From Candidatus Woesearchaeota archaeon (GTDB lineage: Archaea; Nanobdellota; Nanobdellia; Woesearchaeales; GW2011-AR4): a stretch of 35,607 bases of DNA. The stretch covers positions 1 through 35,607 of the forward strand of contig JACPTC010000034.1 in NCBI GenBank assembly GCA_016192985.1, in the 5' to 3' direction. Every line of letters begins with the position of its first letter. The stretch's first letter is position 1. The position numbers were made by a program, and so were the translations under genes. The notes under the pieces are model-generated. The model saw only the letters and a program-made list of their open reading frames with translations. It was not told where the DNA came from and ran no database searches. This document shows, piece after piece, positions 24,719 through 35,000 of this stretch.

Positions 24719-27652
24719 ATGAATATAAGTCTTGCGGAAAAGGTAAGATATCCTTTTTTGCCCAACCCAGTCAAAAGAGAATTGCTGGAAGAGTTTTTTA
24801 CAATTACAAAAGAAGACGGGCAATTTCTAAGGAAAATCAAGCAAAAGAAAAATCTGCTTGCGCTTGCTCTGCTTCTGAAAGTGCATTCTTATCTTCATTA
24901 CTTTCCATTTAAAATAAGCAACTTGCCAAATCCCATAATTGATTATGTTGCAAAGCAACTAAAAAGAAATCCCAAAGACCTTGAATCTTATGATGATCTG
25001 CGTTCTGTAAAGCAATATCATTCTAAAATAATCAGAAAATATCTGAGATTTTGCGCTTTTGAAGACAAAGCAGAAACTGTCAATACACGGATTTATGAGC
25101 ACGCCAGCAAGACGGATGTTCATATTGACATAGTAAAGGAATCGATTAGAAGAATTATAGTAGAAAAGATAGAATTGCCTTCTTTAAGCGTCATAGAAAA
25201 ACTTGCCTCATCTGCTGTGGTCAAAGCAAACAAAAATTTGTGTGATAGAATAGAGCAATCTCTAACAGCAGAACAAAAGCTAATGATTGAAAGCCTGATA
25301 AAAGAAACGGGAGGATCAAAGGCATCAGAATTAAGGTTGCTAAAAATAATTCCCGGAAAGGCTAATATCAATACACTGCATGACCAAATAAAGCTTCTTA
25401 AAAAGTTGAAAGCGTTCAACATTACAAAAAGCCTGATGCGGACAATTCCAGTAAATAAAAGAAGCTATTTTGCAGAACAGGGAACAGAGTACAATATTCG
25501 CGATTTAAGAAACTTTAACGTTGAGAGAAGGCATGCGATATTATCATGCTTTGTCTACAGGAATTACACAAAAACAATTGATAACATTCTGTCAATTTTG
25601 ATAAAAATTGTAAGAGGAATGCACAACAGATCAATAGAAAAGTTTGAAACTATCTGGCTCAGAAAAATAGCAAAATCCGCTTCAAATTTCAGAATATTGG
25701 AAGACTTAACCGGGATAATTCTTGAATATATTGACGAAGATGGAAAAATACTCAAAAAGAAATTAGTGGATTACAAGTCAGTTGAAGAGTACACACAAAT
25801 CAATTTGGAAGCGAAAAGGATTTCTGGCGCTGAAACTGACCACTATGCTTTGCTGATAAACTACTATGGATATTTAAGAAGGTTCAGCAAAATCATACTC
25901 AACACTTTGGAATTCAATTCCAATATTAAGAACAACCGCATAATAATGCACATAGACATCCTGAAAAAGAATCTTCATAATAGCCCAAATTTTAAATTAA
26001 ACCCGGACCTTGTCCATGGGAAATGGAGGAAATACATCTTTGACAAAAGCGGAAAATTTAATCCAAAATTCTTTGAACTTTATGTTATTTCTGAAATTGC
26101 AAATTCTTTGGATTCGGATGAGATATGGGTCAAGGATAGCGAAGAATACGGTTCACTCTATGATTGCCTTATGCCAAGAGAGAAATATGAGCTTAACAAG
26201 AAAAAATATTATGAAGAACTGCGATTAGACATGGATCCAGAAAAATTTGTCTTCAGGACAAGAAGCTCCCACATAACTGCATGCAATAAATTTGAGTCTA
26301 GCCTGCCAAAAAACAAGTACGCTAGAATTAAAGACGGAAAGTTAAGCATAACTCCCCTTGACAGAAAAGATGAGCCGCAATCCATAGTTGGCTTTAGGCA
26401 AGAAGTTTTCAAAAAAATTGGCTATGTGGATTTGTCAAATATTTTAATAGACGTGCAGAATTGGCTTGACTTTTGCGAATACTTCAAGCATCTTGGCGGC
26501 AAAGTAAAGAAGAATTCGAAAGCGACAATTGAAAGATTATTAGCTACTCTTCATTCTTATGGCTGCAATTTGGGACCAAGCCAGACGGAACGAAGCACCA
26601 AATTCGGCAGAAAGCAGATTATTGAAACAAAAAAGAAATACTTTACAGAAAAAAATCTTATTGGGGCAAAAAACGAAATTGTGAATCGTTACAATATGCT
26701 GGATGTAACCGATTGGTGGGGTGATGGAACCTCTTCAAGCTCCGATGGAAGAATGATAAGGTCATATGAAGACAATCTAACAGCTTCATTTAATATCAAA
26801 TACAAAGCGACTGGCGCAATGGTTTACAATCTCATAAATGATAAGCAAATTGCACTGTGCTCAATTCTTATACCGTGCACTGTGTATGAAGCAGAGTACG
26901 TACTTGACACTTTTTATGACGAAGACAACCAGATAGAAACCATGCCGGAAATAATTCACGTGGACACCCACGGCCAGACAGAAGTGCTCTTTGGATTTTG
27001 CCATTTGCTGGGAATGCAATTAATGCCGAGAATAAAAAACATAGGAGATTGTGCGTTGTACAGGCCCAAAGACAACAATTACAAGAATGTTGGTGTAATT
27101 CTAAAAAATGTGACAAACTGGAAACTCATTAAGGATAATTATGACGACCTGATATGGATGATGGCATCTATGCAAGAAGGATACGCAAAACCATCTTTTC
27201 TTCTGAAAAAAATGTCTTCTTACAACAAGACAAGCACTGCCTTTATGGCTTTTAGAGAGCTTGGGTTAGTTGCAAGAACAATGTACATCATGCAATATGC
27301 AAGCAGTAAACAAATAAGAAGAATGGTTCAGGTTGGATGCAACAAGTCAGAACAGTGGAATGCATTCCAGAAGTTTATCTATTTTGCACGAAACGGCGAG
27401 ATAAACACAAACGATTTTATGACTCAGAGGAAATCAATCAGCGCTTTGGAGCTGGTTTCAAATTGTGTCTGCTACTGGACAGCTTTCGTCATGGATCGGG
27501 TTATAAAGCAGATGAAAAAAGAAGGCAAAAACGTTAAATACTCCGATGTCAGTTACATAAGCCCATTGAGCACGCAGCATATCACAAGATACGGCAAGTT
27601 TGAGTTTGATTTGGAGAAGAGGAAGAAGGAATCAAAGTTAAATAATTTATAA
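24719..27652 (+). mobile_element. tnpA: Tn3-family transposase TnpA (977 aa)
   Basis: N-terminal DUF4158-like region; DWWGDGTSSSSDGRMI, EIIHVDTHGQTEVLFG, LMPRIKNI, SALELVSNCVCYWTAFVMDRV near the C-terminus. Confidence 0.85.
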
Positions 27653-27904
27653 AAAATGAACAGAAAAATGAAAGTTTATATGTTCGGTGTTATGTATTCG
27701 TTCGTATCGCCCCTTCATTATTCTTTTTCGTGTGTGTAGTTGTAATTTAATAGAATTGATTTCTGTAAGCAATATTTTATACTTCAACACTACTTATTCT
27801 GATTAATGTATCACTCTTCAAAAAAATATTTAATCTTTGTCCAATATATTTAATGACGCAGAAAGAAGCATAATATTTATAAACTTGTTGATAATGTAAA
27901 TATT

Positions 27905-28156
27905 ATGAAGAATCAAAGGTGTTATAGTTTAATTTTGTTCGTCTTATCAACATTTCTTCTCTATGTAATTTTTATTGACCAACTTGCAGAAAGAGGAGAA
28001 TATGTCCATAGCAATTTACTTTTATGGTTAACCCCATTTGAACATATTGAACATGGACATCTTTTTGTCGGCTTGCTAAGTATATTTTTTTGGGTTACGT
28101 TGATTATTTTTTTGCTAAGCTATATACCATATTTTATCATAGAAAAAGTGGCATAA
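27905..28156 (+). CDS. Small two-TM membrane protein
   Basis: 83-aa hydrophobic ORF with ATG start. Confidence 0.55.
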   Translation: MKNQRCYSLILFVLSTFLLYVIFIDQLAERGEYVHSNLLLWLTPFEHIEHGHLFVGLLSIFFWVTLIIFLLSYIPYFIIEKVA

Positions 28157-29439
28157 ATCCCCATATTACTCTTTCATTTAGTCGAAAGTTTTTTCTAGTA
28201 ATCGTATCATTCTTTATATTTATTTCAGTTGCTTATGCTATGTGCCCTGCTTTTGTTTCACCACCACAACGTTTTATTGCTCCCGATGATAATACCCACG
28301 CTTTATTAGTTTTTGATTTTATAACCAACATAGAACGATTAATCCTAGAGCCTGCATTTCATGGTAACGCTAAAGAATTTGGTATGGTAATGCCAATACC
28401 AAGTAAGCCAGAATTACTAGAAGCCGATGAAAAATTATTTAACGAACTGGAGGATTTGACAAACCCGTTTCAGAGAAGAGGAGGTTTTGTCACAACGCAA
28501 TCTGCTTCTGCTAAGGATGTGAGCGAAGGCGTAACAATAATTGAGGTTAAGGATGTTGGTGACTTTACAGCTACAACATTAACGGCAGAAAATACCCAGT
28601 CTTTGTTGAATTGGCTAAAGGAACATAATTATGTACCTAATCCTTCAGATGAAGAGAATTATGATTATTATGTAAAAAGAGGCGGTTATTTCTTTGTTGC
28701 TTTAAAAGTTAATATGGAGAAAGCCAAAGTAGATAAGGATGGCAATCTTCATGGAAAATTAAGGCCCATTGAATTTAAATTCCAGTCTTCAGAGCCGATG
28801 TTACCAATCAGAATAATGAGAAGCGACATGGAAGATATGAGTTTTACCCTGTATACTCTTTCAGATGCTCCCTACTATATCCCTGGCTCAAAAGTATTAT
28901 TCAGCAGAAGTTTATCAAAAAATGATCTTGAAAAAGCCCCCACTTTGAAAAAATATGGCGAAACAGGAGATTGGCTTGTAAGAAGCCACCTTAAATTCCA
29001 ATTCTCAAAGATTCGAACTGATTTATTTTTGGAGAGAGGAGACGGAAGCTTATTAGTCAACAACCCAAACCAATTCAAAATTGTGAATCCGACACTTTTA
29101 TCTGAAAATACAGGTATTTTGAAGGAGGAAGGTCCAGAACTTTATCTTGGAAATGAAAAGATGAAGAATGATTTAAAAATACTCTCTAATATAATAGAAA
29201 AAGTTAGAAATGATTCACAGAGCTCGTTAGCCGCAAATGAAAAAATTAAATCTGACTTAAAGACCTTATCAAAGGATGTCGAATTAATTGAGGATAATTT
29301 TGAGAAAGGGTTAATCAACGTAGAAGATAAATATGAGAATAGGGTTTTTCTACTAAGTATCGTAATTGGTGTTTTAATTGGGATTGTAATAGGTGTTCTT
29401 ATTAATTCAAGATTTAAGATTTTTAAGAAACAAAAATAA
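28090..29439 (+). CDS. DUF2330-like secreted protein with C-terminal TM
   Basis: Signal sequence ...FISVAYA-MCPAFVSPPQ; NIERLILEPAFHGNAKEFGMVMPIPSKPELLEADEKLFNEL; C-terminal TM. Start uncertain (TTG overlapping the upstream gene). Confidence 0.75.
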   Translation: MGYVDYFFAKLYTIFYHRKSGINPHITLSFSRKFFLVIVSFFIFISVAYAMCPAFVSPPQRFIAPDDNTHALLVFDFITNIERLILEPAFHGNAKEFGMVMPIPSKPELLEADEKLFNELEDLTNPFQRRGGFVTTQSASAKDVSEGVTIIEVKDVGDFTATTLTAENTQSLLNWLKEHNYVPNPSDEENYDYYVKRGGYFFVALKVNMEKAKVDKDGNLHGKLRPIEFKFQSSEPMLPIRIMRSDMEDMSFTLYTLSDAPYYIPGSKVLFSRSLSKNDLEKAPTLKKYGETGDWLVRSHLKFQFSKIRTDLFLERGDGSLLVNNPNQFKIVNPTLLSENTGILKEEGPELYLGNEKMKNDLKILSNIIEKVRNDSQSSLAANEKIKSDLKTLSKDVELIEDNFEKGLINVEDKYENRVFLLSIVIGVLIGIVIGVLINSRFKIFKKQK

Positions 29440-29455
29440 TCTTAGATACAACCTA

Positions 29456-31072
29456 TTATCTTATTCCACATTTATTTTTAATGCAGGCAGGCTGACTACT
29501 TCCGCAATCTAATGGTCCAGAACAAACTCCGGTGCAAACAATGCCCCCGCATACTGGCGCGTATTTCCTGTTAATGGTAGAGGTAGGGTGGCAGCATTGG
29601 GCTGCTACACAATCTTCATCTTTTTCGCAAAACAAATCAGGATAATTTATTCTAGTTTCCTCCTTATCTTGTTCACTCCAACATTTTCCAATAATTTTTT
29701 CTTTATAACCCTTGTTTAATTTTATTAGTGTCTTGTCGTTCTTATTCAGCTTAAAAACATCATAGTAAATTAATGATTTACGGCAATCAGTATATTCATG
29801 TTGAATTAGTGGCAGAGTGAATAAATGAATTAAGTAATTATTACCTACCTCATAAATTGTGTAATTTACGTTGTCGATACTAGTTCTTAAGACAGGAAGT
29901 CCAGGGTCTATAATGTTATAGTATAATACAGAATCAATAACAATCTGTTCTGTTATATTATCAGAATTTATTTTTAATAATGGAAGTTCTGGATTTGGTA
30001 TGTAATCATAACCAGTTTTGTCCAAAAATTCTATATCGTATAAATTACAAGACTTGTCAGTTGACCTATGTTTAGCATTATTGTTTTGTAACACATAAAA
30101 TTCCTCATAAGTTTTATTGGATATACTTTGGTTCTGATTGCAATATGTTAAGTTTAAAGTTGTTGTATTCTTAATAAAATAATAAAGCTCCTTAGAAGAA
30201 AGATTGAAAAAAGTTGAATTTGGCACTAAGTAATTCAATATTTGACCTACATCGTTTTTAAAATATATTTTTATATTCTCTAAAAAAGTGCAATTTAACG
30301 AACTATCACAATATATAATTTGCTTTAATTTGTTGAAGATTGTTTTATTGATTGAGCCATTCTCTTTGAATTCATTAAAAATTAATGAAAGTTGCATCTC
30401 GCCTGCTTTTGGTGTAATATCTATGCCTTTTTCTACAAAATTATTATTTTCTTTTGCTTCAATCATTTTGTTATCTTCATCAACATAGAATAAAATCCTA
30501 TAATGTCCATGTTTATTAAAAGTAAATGAAGTATTTGCCAAAATTATTATCCTATCACTGTAGTTATGGTATTCACCAGTTCTGCCATCATAATAACCAT
30601 CAAATTGCATTGTATTCCAAAAATGTAGGCTATCAGTTACCTTTGAGAGTACAATATCACCATTTTCATTTTTTATATAAAAAGAAATGGAAAAATTACT
30701 GGTAGAATAATTCAAAGGAAAAGGATGACTATTAAATTCAATGGCAGCTTTCATCTCAAGTTCTTCACCAACAACAAGCGACAAAGCTGATAATCCACCA
30801 GTCAATAGATCTATATCTGGAAGGTCACATGCTTTAAATTCATGCGACCAAGTTCCACAGCCGTCCTTTCTTTTTATATCAACACATTCGTATTTATAAT
30901 ACCAATCTCGACTTTTATCCCAATCACACTTAACTGAATCTATTATACAACCTTCAGGACATTCCTTAAGAGTGCTATTTTTAATATAACTATCGTTCGA
31001 TTTATTAGTACAACTAGTAACAACAAGAATAAATAACAACAATAAACTAATTGATTTATTAAACATTTCCAA
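29456..31072 (-). CDS. Large lipoprotein, Cys-rich C-terminus, possible CARDB-like domain
   Basis: Lipobox LVVTSC; CEKDEDCVAAQCCHPTS...CTGVCSGPLDCGSSQPACIKNKCGIR. Confidence 0.75.
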   Translation of the reverse strand: MEMFNKSISLLLLFILVVTSCTNKSNDSYIKNSTLKECPEGCIIDSVKCDWDKSRDWYYKYECVDIKRKDGCGTWSHEFKACDLPDIDLLTGGLSALSLVVGEELEMKAAIEFNSHPFPLNYSTSNFSISFYIKNENGDIVLSKVTDSLHFWNTMQFDGYYDGRTGEYHNYSDRIIILANTSFTFNKHGHYRILFYVDEDNKMIEAKENNNFVEKGIDITPKAGEMQLSLIFNEFKENGSINKTIFNKLKQIIYCDSSLNCTFLENIKIYFKNDVGQILNYLVPNSTFFNLSSKELYYFIKNTTTLNLTYCNQNQSISNKTYEEFYVLQNNNAKHRSTDKSCNLYDIEFLDKTGYDYIPNPELPLLKINSDNITEQIVIDSVLYYNIIDPGLPVLRTSIDNVNYTIYEVGNNYLIHLFTLPLIQHEYTDCRKSLIYYDVFKLNKNDKTLIKLNKGYKEKIIGKCWSEQDKEETRINYPDLFCEKDEDCVAAQCCHPTSTINRKYAPVCGGIVCTGVCSGPLDCGSSQPACIKNKCGIR

Positions 31073-31175
31073 TAATAAAATAAAAACAATATATAAACTA
31101 TTCTACTTCTGCACACGTACATAGAAAGCTTTAAATAAGTCCAAAGGCAATTCTTTGTTTTTAAGGGGGTGTAGG

Positions 31176-32054
31176 TTGGTAAGCAATAAAAACTTATTAT
31201 TTGGACTGCTTATATTTATTATTTTACTCAATAGCTGTCAAACTTTGATATTAACCACAACTCCAGAAACATCGATAATAAATGCACAAACAGAAAATGA
31301 GAGTTTAGGTAACGTAAGTAAAAATGAGTCTCTCAATGAGGTACCTGCCGTACCTGCGGAAAAAATTAATGAAAGTGGAAGACATCTAACCTATATTAAT
31401 GAAACAGAATTCTATAAGAATAAGACACGCTCTTTTTCTGCATGTTATGGATTTGAGTGTTTTACTCCGACAGAAAGAAGAGGACAAGCATCTATCGACT
31501 ATTTTAAATCCTTAAACTTAACTGACGATTTCATCTACGTCATTATACAATTTGATGCATCTGGCGGCGACCCAACTGTAGAGCAGATGAATTTGTTAGC
31601 CAATGACAACATACTATTATTTGAATATCATGGCGACCACTCTTATTATGCAAAAGCACCAAGAGCAATTCTTGAAACAAAAGCTTATGATTTTGTGAGA
31701 TGGGTTGGGATTGCGGAGAATGAGGGTTGGAAAGTTGAGAGAAATTTAAGAAATAAGACATTTGGTAAAAATTGTACTGGAGATATTCAATTAGATATCA
31801 ATTTTTATCAAAATATACAAGAGATTCCAAGTTATAATAATAAAAAAGATTTGATTATGAATCTATCATTAAATTTAATTGGGGAATATAGAGAGATTAT
31901 ATCCGTAAATGCCAGTGTGACGAACATTTACAAGATTGCTTCATTTAACTTTGTTCAGATGATAGAAGGGACTCCAATAGCTAGAGTACTTGGAGGTTAT
32001 CAAGGTTTTAAAAAGTACCCAGACCCGCTTGAAGAAATAAAGTGTTATGATTAA
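31176..32054 (+). CDS. Lipoprotein paralogous to the N-terminal (prodomain-like) region of the adjacent subtilase
   Basis: TTG start after AGGGGGTG; lipobox LLNSC; INETEFYKNK...DYFKSLNL...QFDASGGDPTVEQMNLLANDNILLFEYHGDHSYYAKAPRAILETKAYDFVRWVG is near-identical in pattern to the next gene. Confidence 0.8.
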   Translation: MVSNKNLLFGLLIFIILLNSCQTLILTTTPETSIINAQTENESLGNVSKNESLNEVPAVPAEKINESGRHLTYINETEFYKNKTRSFSACYGFECFTPTERRGQASIDYFKSLNLTDDFIYVIIQFDASGGDPTVEQMNLLANDNILLFEYHGDHSYYAKAPRAILETKAYDFVRWVGIAENEGWKVERNLRNKTFGKNCTGDIQLDINFYQNIQEIPSYNNKKDLIMNLSLNLIGEYREIISVNASVTNIYKIASFNFVQMIEGTPIARVLGGYQGFKKYPDPLEEIKCYD

Positions 32055-35000
32055 AAGTAAAACGATTAGAAAAAGAGGGAAATACTTAGTATTTATAGTA
32101 ATCTTTTTTATAAGTATAAACATAACAAATGCTGTCACTCAAAATACAAGTTTACAAATTATTGGTTTTTCCAAAAAGATTTCACCTGTAGAAAGGCATG
32201 AAATATTTATTAACGAGTCAGAATTTTATAAAAATAAAAAACGCACTTATGAAGTTGGTTTGCCATCACATTCCTTTGTACCACAACCACGCAAAGGCTT
32301 AGATTCTATAAATCACTTTAAATCACTGAATTTAGCTGACAATTATATTTATGGCTTAATGCAATTTGAAACATTAGATGGCGACCCAACTTTAGAACAG
32401 ATGAATTTGTTGGCAACTGATAACATAACTTTATTTGAATATCACGGTGACCACACATACTACGCTAAGATTCCGAAATCAATATTGGAAACTAAATCCT
32501 ATGGTTTTATGAGGTGGGTTGGACTTGTTGAAGGTCCAAATTATAAAGTAAGTAAAGACGTAAATGATTTTATTAAAAACACTAATAGTGTAAATATCAC
32601 ATTATTGTTTTATGAAAGACCGACTAATATTCAAATCGAACTCGTAAAAGGTGCTTCAAACTATATAATTTTTGATAGCGCCTCAGATTTTATCGATATT
32701 AATATCGATACAGAAAAACTAAGTTACTTAACTAGTCTAAATTTTGTAAAGGTTATAGAATTAACGCCTAGACATAAATTATTGCTTGATAGAAGTGCCA
32801 GAGTAACTGCCACAGACTATGTTTGGGATTTTCCAAATGACGCTTCTGGAATTACTGTTGGTGTTATTGATGCAGGTATACAACGCTCACATAATCATTT
32901 TAGTTCTTCAACTGTTTTTTATGCACATGATTATGCCGATGGTGATAATGTTTCGGAAGCTGGATGTGGAGAATCAAATTGTTCTGATGATACAGATAAC
33001 GATGGTGACGGTGGCATAGATGAAGGTACACACGGTGTTCATGTTGCAGGAATCATTTCAGGACAAAGTACATTTAATAATAGATTTATCAAAGGAATCT
33101 CTTATGATGCAACTTTGGTTATTCAACGAAAATTTGATTCAAACGAAAATGAAGTAGGACCTTCAGCAAGTGCGGATGATATATGGATAAACATATTAGA
33201 TCCAGATAATGATGGTAATTATTTTGAGACTAATTCAGCAGATGTCATAAGCAATAGTTGGGGTTCTCTTACTCATGGGAGTTATACATCAAGTTCGAAA
33301 GAAGTTGATAGGGTAGTAAAAGGTAATTTAGGGAGGCCAGTGCCTGTAGTATTTGCAGCAGGAAATGAGCATCCAACATTTGGTGTAACTTCAATTGCGA
33401 CTGCAAAAAACGTCATAACTGTCGGTGCAAGTGGCGATTTCAAAAATAGTACGAATACTTGTCAGCATGGATATACTTCTGCACCTTCTGACCTGAATGT
33501 CATGAGTTATAGTTCAAGAGAGACAAACGATGGTCGTACCTCTTCTGTTATAAACAATACTTATAACAGTTGGGACGGCACTTCAATGGCAACCCCTCAC
33601 GTCTCAGCAGTTGCAGCCCAATTGCTAAAGCAATACAATTTAACACCTTATGCTGTTAAAGCGTTCTTGCTTTCCAGTACAGCCAATGGCAGCAGAACAA
33701 ATAATTATCCTAATAATATTAATTACAATCAAGGCTGGGGCAGATTAGATGCATATAGGGCAGTGTACAAACTCTCAGATGAATATACTGACAGTTACGA
33801 TACATTCCACATAGGAGAACCAGGTTCTGGTTTCTCGTCGGATGTATATTATGACATAAATGTGCCAGTTGCTGCAGACAGATTAATAGTTACATTAGTA
33901 TGGGATGATTTACCAGGAGATAAATCCGGTAATAACTCTAAAACCCTCTATAATGACATAGACCTCTACTTTAGATATCCTAATGGCAGCATAGACACTT
34001 CAACAAAAGAAGATGATACAATAAATAATGTTGAAAAATATATTTTCAATGATCCAGTTAATGGGATTTGGGAAGCACATGTATCTGTTATTGATTTAAA
34101 TGGAACTGCAGGAACTCAAAACTATTCCATATCCATAGTAATAGAGAAGGAAACTACAACACCACAGATAGTTGCTACTCTTTCTTTAAATCAAACAATG
34201 ATTAAGCCAAGCGCTTCGGCAGCAGTATCTACAAGAGTTAATGCTAATGGCAATATGTTTTATGACATAGATGCTGATTTGGATGTTTCAAGTGGCTTGA
34301 CAATAACTTCAGGTACATTTGACGGAACTGATGGTGATAAAGATAAAGTTGGAGATATCCCAGCTGGAAGTAACAGGTACACAAGAAATTGGACTGTTAG
34401 AGGCGATTCTGTTGGTTCAAGAACTGTTACAGCCAATGTAAACGGCTTCAGAATTGATGGTTTAGGCTATAGCGATTCAGATGTTGCAACCTTAACAGTT
34501 TGCAATGATGATGATAATGATGGATATTTTTTAAATTCCTGTGGAGGAAATGACTGTAATGATAATAATGCAAACGTTAATCCTGGCTCAAGTGAGATTT
34601 GTGACAGTGTTGATAATAATTGTAATGGCATAGTTGATGAAGTATGTACTCCTATAGGATTGACTATAGTACATCCTGTCAACAACGCTCAATATCAATC
34701 AAATACTACAGACTTAAACTGGACATCAAACACCACATTAGCTTCGTGTTATTATAAGTTTGACGAAAGCAGTTACAGCAATATCATATGCCGTTCTAAT
34801 TATTCATACAGCGGGTTCAGTTTTTCCGTTGCAACGCAAGACACATCCCCAGAAGATGTTACAAAAAAAGGGAATAATTTTTATGTTGTTGGTCGCTTTA
34901 ATGAGGCAGTTTATGAGTATGATTCATCTGGAACATATACGGGATTTAGTTTCTCGACAGCAAGCCAAGATGTTACCCCATTAGGGATTGCGTGGAATGG

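Noticed and set aside
27653-27760. Right terminal repeat of the Tn3 element (reverse complement GGGGCGATACGAACG...)
   Set aside because: Starts with GGGG as many Tn3 ends do, but I could not find a matching left copy upstream of tnpA.
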